Source: Sorex araneus (Eukaryota > Chordata > Mammalia > Eulipotyphla > Soricidae). Taken from it: a DNA stretch of 64,000 nucleotides. Numbering within the stretch: position 1 is the first letter of the stretch; the number at the start of each line of letters is the position of its first letter. Both the position numbers and the translations under genes were made by a program. Below the pieces are notes generated by a model. That model had not been told where the DNA came from. It saw only the letters and a program-made list of their open reading frames with translations, and made no database searches. The stretch covers positions 32,705,557-32,769,556 of the forward strand of contig NC_073311.1 in NCBI RefSeq assembly GCF_027595985.1, written 5' to 3'. Shown piece by piece: positions 24,039 to 33,699 of this stretch.

Positions 24039-25585
24039 ATCTATCTGTATATATATGGAGCCAAGTAATGTGCTGCATTATTTTTATGTCGAAGTAAAGC
24101 TGATGATATATTCTGTAAGTGTGATTGTGAGAAAATTCAATCATTAGTGAGAACATAGGTAAAACTTGAGTTTTCATCTGGATATATGGAATAAAGGCTT
24201 GTAATTTGTCATGGACTACAATTTGTAATGTGGATTAATCAGTATCAAAAGCAAGGGTCTTTGTTTGCCCCTCCCCCAGAAAAGAACCCCACAGGCATGA
24301 CCATTTTATACTACCTTTATAGATCACCAGAAATTCCATCTTGTAGAAAATGATTTCTAAGAGTATGATTAAATTTTTGGTTACACACTGCTGTCATTGG
24401 AAATTTTAAAATTACTACAGATGTTATTTTTTTCTTTGTTTATTCTGACCATTGAATTACTGTTTAATAGATTTCTGATGTTTAAATAACAAGAAATAAG
24501 AACCATGGTACTTTTATCACTTTTATTTTTTTTTAAAATCGGAAGTATAATTTTATTGCACTGGAACATATAAATGTAAATCATTATTCAGATTACACAT
24601 CACTCTCCAACAAATAATAAATTGTGTTTCAAATTATACTTATATAGTTTTGTCAACAATCTACTTTTTTGAGAAGGCAGGTTCAAATTATTCACATTAG
24701 AGTGTTCTTGAAATAGGCACTGGATCAAACCTTTGAGTGATGAAAATTAAGTTTCTAAGAAGAAATGCATTATCTTTCTTAAAAGAAACAAAAGCTATTA
24801 TACTCAAATGACATATTTTCCATAGGTGATTGCTTAGACTGTAGAAACTAGCTCACATGGGCGAGCACTAACGCATCTTGGCCTTACTGCCCTTTATAAG
24901 GAGCATATACTGGGAAATAAGATATTCGACACCTGAAAGGCTAAGAAAATTTTTTAAAAATCTGTTCTGCAAAACCTAGTTTTATGATTCCTGTAAACTT
25001 ATGACAAGGAATTATCTAGTGAACAAGGCTGTAAAAGCTTAGCTATGTTCCATGCTTTGCAGTTACCTTGGATTTTAACTAGATGTGCAAGTTGACATCT
25101 GACCATGGGGAATCCTCTCCATGCATGGATTTATGGACTGTTGAGGCCATGGCAACCAGTTCCACAGAAGCAACTTCATGTTCTTCTGAGGAAGATCCAT
25201 AGCACTGTGGAACAAGGAATATAAATGAGCGAAGCCAGGAGAAACTGTGTTATGGGGTTATCAAAATACAACCCTCAAACACAAACCCTGAAAGTGCAAA
25301 GTCTACAAGGGAAAAAAAAAACAGACATTTAAAAATTGTTTGTTATGCTCAGAGCACTTAATGACATTCAAAGTGATGGTAGATACTTCTGAAACAGTCT
25401 GAAAATCTGTTGATTTCAAGCTCATTAAGTAAAAAAATTGTGTAGATTTGTTATTTAAAAAATAGCTTCTCATTGCCAGTATTAAAAAACAAAGAAAAAC
25501 AAGATCTCTAAATTGTTTAGAGAAAAACTCCAAATAAAAATATTTAAACTGTAGTGATAACTATCGTAATCGTTTCCAATTAAAT
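24039..25585. other. Non-coding sequence downstream of CCER1
   Basis: Nothing recognised. Minus-strand transcripts reading past the CCER1 poly(A) signals would enter here. Confidence 0.5.
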
Positions 25586-25691
25586 TTTATTTGTAATGGA
25601 AATCTTCCATCCCCCACCTATAGTCATACACAAACACACCGATGTTTAAGCATTTTATAATGGCCAAAGAAAGGGTTTACAGATGTTTATT
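25586..25691 (-). terminator. CCER1: Candidate CCER1 polyadenylation signals
   Basis: Two AATAAA hexamers on the minus strand, at 25686-25691 and 25586-25591, lie 95 and 195 bases after the CCER1 stop codon. The nearer one would give a short 3-prime UTR. Which is used cannot be told from sequence. Confidence 0.6.
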
Positions 25692-25785
25692 AATGGAACT
25701 CACTGTTTAGCTCGGTTTACTAAATTGCTAATTTGTTTTAGCTTCAAATCAGTCCCAACCCTTTCCCCAATCCCTTTCCTGGTAT

Positions 25786-27087
25786 CTAACAGTTAATGTC
25801 CTGTACCCTGAAAAGGTCCTGAGATACTTGGTGCATGTTTTCTGGGCTAAAATAAGTACAGTTTATAAAGTTCTCTCTCTCTTCTTCAGCCCCAACTAGG
25901 ATTGATAAAGGCATTTCCAGAGGTAAATGATTCTCTTCCCCCCTCTGCTCCTGCTCTTCTTCCTCTTCCTCCCCCATCTCCTCCTCTTCCCCCTCAACCT
26001 CCACCTCTTCCTCTTCAAACTCCTCTTCCTCCCCCTCTTCCATAAAGTCATCATCTCCATAGTCAACCTCCTCTTCTCCACCGGCTTCTGCCTCTTCATC
26101 CACCTCCTCTCCCGCTCCATCCTCCTCTTCCTCCTCTTCTTCCTCCTCCTGCTCCTCACTCTCAGAGTCTTTCTCACCGCACTCCTCACAGCACCTCTTA
26201 TGCTCCTCCTCCTCCTCCCCTTCCTCCTCCTCCTCCTCCTCCTCCTCTTCTTCTTCCTCCTCCTCTACTCCTTTCCCTTCTTCTTCCTCCGCGTGCAGTG
26301 CCTCGGGATACGGCTCAACCTGGTGGGGGTCGGGGCTGAAGACCAGCGAGGGCTCCTGCATGAAACTGAACAGAGACGCGGGCAGCTGGTCGTCGTCCTC
26401 GCCGCCGCCGGCAGGGGGCGTGCCCCCGGCGCCGCCCCGCAGCGCCCGCTCGGCCTGCCGCTGCCGCTCCAGCTCCTCCTGCTGCCGCATGTCCTCGTAG
26501 ATCTGGTTCATGATGAACTGGGTGGTGTTGCGCGGCGCCCGCATGCCCGGCGCCCGCCAGCCGTACAGGTTGACGGGCCGCAGCAGCTTGCTCAGGTCCA
26601 CGGGCGGGTTGGTGGGGCTGGCGCGGCGCGCTGGGCGGCGCAGCCAGCGGCCCCGGCGACCCCAGCGCTTCTTGCGGCCCGGGGCCCGGCGCCAGACCGG
26701 GGTGCGCGGGCCGCGCCAGCAGGAGCAGCAGCAGGGGCAGCGCGGGTGCGGGCCGCACAGCCAGAACACGGGCACGCGGGCGGGCGGCTTGCGGAACCCC
26801 GCGGGAGGTGGGTGCCAGGGGCCACTCCAGTGCCCCCAGTTGGAGTACAGGGCCCAGTAGGGCCAGCGGGGTGGCGGACACCAGGGGCCCAGGCCGGGCG
26901 GTGGCTTCGCCTTTTTTCTCGGGGGCTCGTACTCGGCCTTGGGACGGTAGCTGCAGCGCTGCTTGTACGTCGGGGCGCCCCCGCGCCTCTGCTGGCAGGA
27001 AGACCAGGTGGGAAACGGCATCGAGGCTGCCCAGCCGCCGCCGCCCAGGTTGAGAGGGTTCTCCCTCTGGTCCGGGATCTGGGTCAT
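25786..27087 (-). CDS. CCER1: CCER1, coiled-coil glutamate-rich protein 1
   Basis: Intact single-exon frame of 433 codons; the human protein, as I remember it, has about 406. The start is the ATG at 27087 (MTQ...), the first in-frame ATG, with A at -3; the open frame extends upstream only through non-ATG codons. Residues 1-125 are rich in Gly, Pro, Trp and Cys, with a CPCCCSCW cluster near 117-124. Residues 136-156 are strongly basic (GRKKRWGRRGR). Residues 182-204 (RAPRNTTQFIMNQIYEDM) are the part most like human CCER1 and run into a short helical stretch. Residues 266-384 are dominated by Glu, including an E15 run. The C-terminus (HLPLEMPLSI ... QDINC) again matches the human protein. CCER1 is testis-specific and has been reported to form nuclear condensates in haploid germ cells that support histone-to-protamine replacement; that is family knowledge, not visible here. 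EPYC lies upstream on the same strand, as in human. Confidence 0.96.
   Translation of the reverse strand: MTQIPDQRENPLNLGGGGWAASMPFPTWSSCQQRRGGAPTYKQRCSYRPKAEYEPPRKKAKPPPGLGPWCPPPRWPYWALYSNWGHWSGPWHPPPAGFRKPPARVPVFWLCGPHPRCPCCCSCWRGPRTPVWRRAPGRKKRWGRRGRWLRRPARRASPTNPPVDLSKLLRPVNLYGWRAPGMRAPRNTTQFIMNQIYEDMRQQEELERQRQAERALRGGAGGTPPAGGGEDDDQLPASLFSFMQEPSLVFSPDPHQVEPYPEALHAEEEEGKGVEEEEEEEEEEEEEEEGEEEEEHKRCCEECGEKDSESEEQEEEEEEEEEDGAGEEVDEEAEAGGEEEVDYGDDDFMEEGEEEEFEEEEVEVEGEEEEMGEEEEEEQEQRGEENHLPLEMPLSILVGAEEERENFINCTYFSPENMHQVSQDLFRVQDINC
26005..26295 (-). repeat. CCER1: Glutamate-coding GAG/GAA repeat within CCER1
   Basis: On the plus strand this is a TCC/TTC-rich tract. At 26221-26265 it gives 15 consecutive Glu codons, eight of them GAG in a row with GAA at the flanks. 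Several shorter runs follow. Such codon repeats vary in length by slippage without shifting the frame. Confidence 0.9.
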
Positions 27088-27469
27088 GATGCAGGCAGCT
27101 CTGAGAGGTCTAAGCGGCAGCCCACCCCGCCCCGAAGGTGGCAAGTCTGGCCCGGTTCCTACAGTCGTTAGAGCCTCACCCCCCGGAAGGCGGCTGGCAG
27201 CGCCACGTGCCCGGCACTGGAATCACAACTTCGGGTTCCGGGGGGCTCTCTCGGTTCTGCTCTCTCGCTCTGCGTCGCAATATCTTCTCGCGGGGTTGTC
27301 TCGCCCAGGTGGATTGGGTGGAACTGGGGCTGCCTAAGGATGCAGTGGGGAGGGAGGAAGGTATTGGCGGGCGCAGCTCAGTGACACCCGCTCCCGGGCC
27401 CCCCAACACACCCGCCTCTGCCGAGGAGGCGCTGGCCGGGGTTCGGGGAGGCCGGGGGTTGCGCTTTAC

Positions 27470-27525
27470 CTTGCTGCTCCCTCACAACCCAGGGGCTCCA
27501 CCGGCTCCGTCCAAGCCGGACTGAA
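27470..27525 (-). other. CCER1: Possible CCER1 non-coding first exon with splice donor
   Basis: GCAGCAAG|GTAAAG on the minus strand (exon end 27470, intron from 27469) is a strong donor match. Acceptor candidates before the ATG include ACCTCTCAG|AG. If used, the 5-prime UTR would have a short intron. This cannot be settled without transcripts. Confidence 0.3.
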
Positions 27526-27548
27526 GAGACGCGGGCCTCGTCCTGGCC

Positions 27549-27615
27549 TTTAAATACTGGCCAGTGCGGGCCAACACGTGCCTTGCACATCCTCGGTTGC
27601 CTAGCAACAGCCAAT
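27549..27615 (-). promoter_or_regulatory. CCER1: CCER1 core promoter: TATA-like box, E-box, RFX X-box, CCAAT box
   Basis: Reading along the minus strand from the distal side: an inverted CCAAT (plus-strand CCAAT at 27611-27615), an X-box GTTGCCTAGCAAC (27596-27608, matching GTNRCC-N-RGYAAC exactly), a CACGTG E-box (27575-27580) and a TATA-like TATTTAAA (27549-27556). By usual TATA spacing, transcription would start near 27520. That leaves a leader of about 430 bases before the ATG. X-boxes bind RFX factors, and RFX2 drives spermiogenesis genes, so the arrangement fits a testis-expressed gene. Function is inferred. Confidence 0.6.
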
Positions 27616-27700
27616 CAGCGTCAAGTGGTTCTTCAGCTCCTGGAGGCGGGGTTCTGGCCAGAACCTGCTGCCCCCCGAAGGTTCTTAGGGGGCTTGTGAT

Positions 27701-30454
27701 GCAATGCTGAGGCCCACACTAGGGTTGTGCTGCCCAGATCGGGCAACGATGGAGGCAGTTAGACCCAGCCATGGCACCTTGTGTTACCAAGATCTAAAGA
27801 GTCTTCAGCGGAAAGCCTGGAGGGCTGGAGGGTGGAGTCAACTGTCCAAGTGGGGCAAAACAGTGCCTCCTACCCCTTTGAGGGGTCAGGGGACTCAACA
27901 CAAAATGCTCCTCGAATCAGACAACTGAGCTCACTCCTTACGTTATGACCCGAGCCCGTTTCCAAACTCTCACGGTGTCTCCCTGTTTGCGAAACACAAC
28001 TTTTAGCACCCTGGATTGCCGGGCCCACAATCCTTACCCCAGCCCCGGGAAGGAGGATTGCTATTTTGTCACACAAATTAGGAGTGGAGAGGTTCCTTAT
28101 CCAGAGTCTGGGGCTGGTGAACTTTAATACAACTGTTTCAGGCTTAGGCAAATTTGACTACAGCGCACACATTTTTCTTGACTTCATAAAATTGTTTATT
28201 CCCCTACCCACCGGCTTGATGGAGACTCTAGAAGAAGGCATCTTGCTCATCGGGAAGTACTGTGCTAGCAAGCAGCGATTGACTACGTGCAGCCCCAGGA
28301 TGGGACAAGGCCATGGGTTCTTGGGAATACAAACGCGTCCTTCTGTGTCTTTAACTCACCACGTAGTTACATACTCTGGACTCCTTATGTCTTAGGGTTT
28401 TGAATGTGTTAAGTAGACTTGAGCTGACTGAATATTTTCTCTTAGATGCATAGCAATGTTTAGATTGGATTTTATCCAAATCCTTCGAATTTACCTCGAT
28501 TGATCCCAATGGATTCTATGTACTTTGCTGTGATTATAACATGCCAATATGAGATTACTAGCCAATGGAGGAATGTTCATAAGGGGGGGTTATGGGAAAT
28601 CTTTAGTTTCAAGGTCCCCCCCTCAACATAAGACTGTTTGGAAAAAGAAAAGTTCTTTAAAAATAAATAGGTATAATTCTACTTTGGCTCACCAGTTATT
28701 AACCATGTAAATCAGTCTCAGTTTCTGTAGTCAGTTGTGAGTATAGAGATAGAGTAGCATGTTCCTTATTCATTCCATAGTATGAATTAACTAAGGTACT
28801 ACATTAAAGTACTCAGCTCAGGTAGGTAGCTGGTATATACTCGGAAACTTAAATTTCAACACTGTCAAATTTAAATATGTGTGTCTTTTTTTAAATAAGG
28901 TAATGCTGAAATATAATTAACTATATTTTAATGCAAAAATTGGCATTACTGCCCTTGCATCTTTTTATTCTTTGTGTTTTTAGGAACATCACAGATATGC
29001 TTGGAAGCATCATCCTAGAGAAAATCACCTGGAGCATGAATCTTTATTATTTTCCTGCAGTAAGTAAGTGCAAAACAGAACACTGCCCACTGGGAACATG
29101 CGTCTACACATGTCACTGTGGAGTGACAGAGAACAAAATGTGGAAAAGTTCTGGAGTTGATAAAGGACATTTTATATGTTCCTGATTGAAAATTGAGGAT
29201 ATCACTGGGGTTCTTGGACCAGGACTGCAATTATAGACTAGGGACCTAGACTCCACACACTTAATTCTGCTTCTTTTGCTCTGTGGGTTGTTGAAGACAA
29301 GCTGGCTTAGCTCAACAAGGAGTATGCTGAAATATTTTACCTCTGGTGCCCCTTTCTGCTTATAGATTTACACAAGTGGAGGTTACTGCCCTGGATTGTA
29401 AGTGCCCAGTGTTTGTTTTTATTTCCTGCTTTGCTTCTTTCCTCTCATCCTCTATCCTTTCCTTCCTTCCTTTTCTTTCCCTATAAGGGTTGGATGTCTC
29501 AAAGATAATTATCTCAAAAAGAAAAAGACAAGGGCTATATAAAGACCAAGGCTCCATCCAAACTTAAAGATATCTTTGTTTTATAAATTCTGTAGCATAT
29601 TGATGTTTACTAAATGGCCAACATTGCTTCCTCGGGAGATTTAGGAATGATTCATGTGGGTCATAGTACTCTTGGTGTTATTAAGGCCCTTTAACATATT
29701 AGCTTAAAGGAGCTTTTGGGAGCAAAGTGAGTACTTTTTAAGTATTTTTTAAAGACATAGCCAAATAAGTTCAGAAACTTCTAGAATAGATGTTGACCAT
29801 CTTGTTACTGTAGTAGAATTTCCAAAGTTTTTCTTTGTTTAAAAAAAATATAGATAAGAATATTATAATTGGGTTGTTGATGTGAACTTTATAAAAATAA
29901 CAATAGATTCAAACACTTTTTGCTTCATAGTGCATAAAATGTAACATGATACTGTATTGTCCTGCTATTTTTTTAAGTTGCAAATTTTGATACTATGAAA
30001 TAGGCAGTAATTGCCTAAAATTAATAAATAGTTGGAAATATCAGATATTATCTGAAAAGGGTTGTCCTGAGACTACTCAGAACCAAATAAGGCCCAGAAA
30101 AGACCCAAGAAAAGAAGAAAACTTCAATTTCCAAGTCTTTTTTTGACTAACAATGAGTGCCTGATCACTCTCATCTGCTCAGAGTGATCAGAGCCCTAAG
30201 CTAAGGCAGCTTGGGAAAAATATGTATCTTCAAGTAACACCAAAAGAATTTGGGAATTTTCTCCTCTCTTTGAGAATCCCATATTCTTTCTTAAACATGT
30301 CTCATTTTTCTTTAACAAAGTAATTCTGCTTCGCTATTTTCTTCTGTAATTCTTCCACATGTGAAAGGCAAAGAAGCAGGACCCCAATGGAGTTAGGGTT
30401 TAACTCCTTTTCTTTTTTTGAAAAAGTGGGCTTTCATTTTTTTAAAGTTTTGCT
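27701..30454. other. Non-coding sequence upstream of CCER1
   Basis: No supported gene and no clear SINE over about 2.7 kb, the longest SINE-free non-coding block in the window. Short frames at 27704-28395 and 28931-29185 have no recognisable domain. Confidence 0.5.
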
Positions 30455-30800
30455 CTTTTGGGTCACACCTGGCTCTGCTCAGGGGAGCACGACTGCCAGG
30501 GAAAATGGTGTCCATGAATGTTGAGCTGAACCTTCCATCTGCTGGTCCAGAGAGATGGTCCAGAGGTTTGGACACCTGTTCTACACCAGGGTCTCTCTCT
30601 AGCACCACGTGACCTGGTCCCCCCGTACTGTCCCTTGTAGCCCCAGAGGCCCCAAAGGACCACCAATTGTGTCCTGGATGATCCCAAGTCTGGTGGGGCC
30701 TGAGGTGGACTATGTGCTCGGCCTGGTATTGACCACCAACTGGGCTGGCTGGGAATCACCAGGGGCTCCCCCAGGCCGCCAGAACATCATGTGAAAAACT
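30455..30800. repeat. SINE fragments, mixed orientation
   Basis: 30455-30510 is a minus-strand type A 3-prime piece (TTTTGGGTCACACCTGGCTC). 30545-30800 resembles an old plus-strand SINE (TCCAGAGAGATGGTCCAGAGG head, ACCAGGGTCTCTCTCTAGCACC), with a GC-rich remainder that I cannot place. Confidence 0.45.
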
Positions 30801-31497
30801 CCCACCAAATGCAACATCTCCCAGTTGCTACTAAGGGCAGTAAAACAGGAAATTCTGCATGTTCACTCCAGACAGTACTGCATGTTGGTGAGAACTGTCT
30901 GAGTTCAAGCTCTCCAGGTGACTTGAAAGTGCTTCGTGAGATACTGAGCAAGAACATTCATATGTAGGAGAATGTTCACTATGGGCTTATGGAATTTTGA
31001 TCTTTTTAAAGCAATTAATAATCTATTACATTTATCTATTGGTGTGTTCTCTATTTTATCTATTTCAATTCCTTCCTTTTCAGTGATTCTACTTGGTCAG
31101 GCTCTGTGTCTCTATCTAGTCTCCTCAGGTAATATCTTGGATCATGGAGGTCTATTGGGTCTTATTAAACTATGACTTTTCCTCTTCTCATGGCTCTAGC
31201 TGTATACCTCAAATTTTGGATGCTGTATTCTCATTATCATCCCTCAAAAATTCCTTTCAACTAGTTCTTTTTTTTAAATGACAAATCTAGAATGAAATAG
31301 AAAGCAAATAATCCTTCCATTGGGGCACACCTGTGGTCACTATTATGCAAGAAAAATGAAATAGTGACTGAGGTTTGGAGCACCTTTTCAGAGCACTCAT
31401 TTTAAAGTCCCTTTTTCTTCCAGTTTTGCTAACAGGGTCAAAGACCAAGAAGCCATCATCAACTAGGAGCAAAGTGCAGCCTTTTGGCATTTCAGGG
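30801..31497. other. Non-coding sequence
   Basis: Nothing recognised. Confidence 0.5.
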
Positions 31498-32275
31498 AGA
31501 TTTCCCAGTTCCCAGTAGCTAGACGGTCACATCCAGGGACTGCCCCCAGTGCTGTGTAATCCCATCCACAGCCAGCATCCAGAGACTTAAAAGCAAACTC
31601 CCAGAAGAGAGCGACACAGAGAGTCTCTCGCCTGCACACCTGGCTATCTTGGCTATCTTCCCCGGGACCCCTCGGAGGGGATGGGCCCCAGCTTCCCTCC
31701 CCGCCCGGAGCAGAGCTCCCGGCGGCCGAAGATCTTCGCAACCTAGCCACAACTATGCTCAAGGCCCCTCTCCACACGTTCGGATGAGCCTCATGCATGA
31801 AGGTACTGGCAGAGGAACCCAGGTGTGTGGGACCCAGGGCTGAGACCTCCAAGCCTGCTCGGATCGGAACTGGGACTCCTCTGCCCAGATTTCCCATTTC
31901 CCAGTAGTTAGACGGTCACACCCAGAAACTGCCCCCAGTGCCACGTAATCCCATCCATGGCCAGCATCCGGAGACTTAAAAGCAAGCTCCCGGAAGCTTG
32001 TGATATCTTATAACCTACTTCTCCGGGAAAACCTGGCAAAGTACCAGGAGTTTCCTGCCCACGTGGGAGAGCCTCGCAAGGTCCCCATGGTGTATTAATA
32101 TGCCAAAGCTAGTAACAAGCTGGGTCTTTCTCCTGACCCTGAAAGAGCCTCCAGTGCAGCATCGTTGGGAAGGAGGAGAAAAGAGAGGCTTCTAAAATCT
32201 CAGGGCTAGGACGCATGGAGACGTTACTGAGACCGCTCGAGAAATTCGACGATCAATGGGATGATGATGATCACT
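31498..32275 (+). repeat. Composite repeat, long copy with duplicated head
   Basis: The head block (AGATTTCCCAGTTCCCAGTAG, CTAGACGGTCACATCC, GGGACTGCCCCCAGTG, CAGAGACTTAAAAGC) starts at 31498 and starts again at 31887, a 389-bp period. The second copy ends near 32010. There the element passes into a type C tail (GAGAGCCTCGCAAGG, ATATGCCAAAGCTAGTAAC, AAGAGCCTCCAGTGC, ATCAATGGGATGATGATGATC). The first head copy includes a GC-rich stretch at 31660-31740. A 144-codon minus-strand frame inside (31463-31897) has no protein signature. Confidence 0.8.
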
Positions 32276-33066
32276 GAGGTCACCAAGGCATGTGTATTCC
32301 ATGTTTGATCTGTCCCTCTTTTAGCGACTTCCAGCCCTAGTTCTCCATACCCGCTTCTTCCTTGGTTTACCTGATATCTGTAGTTCAGCTGATACCTGGC
32401 AGCCCCAAGTGAGGGCTCTCATTCTTGTACCTGCCAGGATGCACTTCCCGGTGGAGGCGAGGCAGGAGAAGGGCCCTGCCAGGATGGGCCCCTGAAAGGA
32501 AAGGGGAACCTCACTCACTCATTGGTTCTCATTTGCTCTCAGAAACTTGGTCATGCGGGAAGGGGCAGGGCATCTGAGCCCCGTGGATGACTACATCGGG
32601 ACAGTGAGACCAAAGGAAGAAGCAGGCTGCCCCCCCCTCCCCCCCCCCCCACACACACAGAGTCCCCAGGCCTTGCCCCCACCACACACACAGTCCCCAG
32701 GCCTGTCGCCGCTACTGGCCTAGGAGAGGAGTGAACTCCTGGGAGGGAAAGGCGCCCCCACTAACCCAGAGCCCTCACAAAGACCCTCCTCAACCATGTC
32801 CACACACAACAAACACGAACAGCAATGAATCCGTCAGGCTTAGACGCTGCAAATATAAACTGTGGCAGAAATACAAGGAGCTGATTTTGTGGGTGGAAAA
32901 CTGGAGGGCTTGACAGATGAACAGAACCATTCACCAAAGTTAGAGGAAACGATGCTTCTAAAATGTTGTGCAGGTCCATGCAGACGACCAGTGGCAGACC
33001 CGCTGGCCACACCGAGGAAGAAGAGGTGTCCGGAGCCACCACAAGTCACTGTTCATCTTCAGCTTT
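32276..33066. other. Non-coding sequence with a C-rich patch
   Basis: 32629-32702 is a C-rich low-complexity run in which ACACACACAGAGTCCCCAGG and a near copy are repeated about 40 bases apart. No gene is supported. Overlapping opposite-strand frames at 32731-33068 look random. Confidence 0.5.
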
Positions 33067-33081
33067 AAAATTTGCATTTAT

Positions 33082-33253
33082 GGGACTGGAACGATAGCAC
33101 AGCAGGTAGGGCATTTGCCTTGCACGTGGCTGACCCGGGTTCGATTCCCAGCATCCCATATGGTCCCCCGAGTGCCGCTAGGAGTAATTCCTGAGCACAG
33201 AGCCAGGAGTAATGCCTGAGCATCGCCGAGTGTGACCCCAAAAGCAAAAGAAC
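33082..33253 (+). repeat. Type A SINE with target-site duplication
   Basis: Plus-strand full-length copy, with perfect box B GGGTTCGATTCC and GAGTGTGACCCCAAAAGC. A 15-bp repeat AAAATTTGCATTTAT (33067-33081) recurs at 33254-33268 with one mismatch. Confidence 0.95.
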
Positions 33254-33268
33254 AAAATTTACATTTAT

Positions 33269-33513
33269 GGGGCTGGAGCTATAGGACAGTGGGTAGGGTT
33301 TTTGCTTTGAACGTTGGCAGACCTGGGTTCAATTCCTTCGCCCCTCTCAGAGAGCCCGGCAAGCTACCGAGAGTAGCTTGCCATCATGGCAGAGCCTGGC
33401 AAGCTACCCGTGGCATATTCAATATGCCAAAAACAGTAACAGCAAGTCTCACAATGGAGATGTTACTGGTGCCTGCTCAAGCAAATTGATAAGCAACACG
33501 ATAACAGTGACAG
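33269..33513 (+). repeat. Type B SINE abutting a type A SINE
   Basis: Plus-strand full-length copy: GGGGCTGGAGCTATAGGACAG head, CTGGGTTCAATTCC box B, AATATGCCAAAAACAGTAAC, and a GATAACAGTGACAGTGACTGG tail. It begins immediately after the target-site duplication of the previous SINE, so the two insertions share a target. Confidence 0.94.
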
Positions 33514-33520
33514 TGACTGG

Positions 33521-33699
33521 TCTTTTTGGGTCACACCCAGCTGTGCTCAGGGGTTATTCGTGGATCTACACTCAGGAATTACTCCTGGCAGTGCTCAGGG
33601 AATCAAACAGGATGTTGGGAATCAAACTCAGGTCGGACACTTGCTTGGCAAATGTATTTCACTCTGTATTATTTCACGCTGTATTATCACTCCAGCCCT
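33521..33699 (-). repeat. Type A SINE
   Basis: Minus-strand copy (CTTTTTGGGTCACACCCAGC, GGAATCAAACTCAGGTCGG, TATCACTCCAGCCC). A duplicated TGTATTATTTCACGCTGTATTA patch sits near the 5-prime end. It is the third SINE in a row from 33082. Confidence 0.93.

Larger units (their letters stand above)
26290..27700. promoter_or_regulatory. CCER1: CpG island over the CCER1 5-prime half and promoter
   Basis: GC content and CpG density rise sharply against the AT-rich surroundings and fall again near 27700. The island covers the non-acidic part of the CDS, the 5-prime leader and the putative core promoter at 27549-27615. Confidence 0.85.

Noticed and set aside
26315-26881. 188-codon minus-strand frame overlapping CCER1, and other GC-rich frames at 26510-27524
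   Set aside because: Alternative frames in a stop-poor CpG island. They show Ala/Arg/Pro bias and no support.
27088-27144. 19-codon upstream extension of CCER1
   Set aside because: It would start at TTG on the minus strand. The ATG at 27087 matches the start of human CCER1 and is the first in-frame ATG.
25927-27171. 414-codon plus-strand open frame opposite CCER1
   Set aside because: It is the shadow of the glutamate-rich, GC-rich CCER1 frame: Leu/Phe/Pro runs arise from the complement of GAG/GAA codons. It has no recognisable domain and no homology that I know.
31463-31897. 144-codon minus-strand frame
   Set aside because: Lies within the composite repeat head. The same DNA occurs elsewhere in the window without that frame intact.
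33082-33160. Possible tRNA gene, given the perfect box B
   Set aside because: Box B and the weak box A belong to a SINE head. No cloverleaf or acceptor stem is maintained, and the body and A-tail follow.
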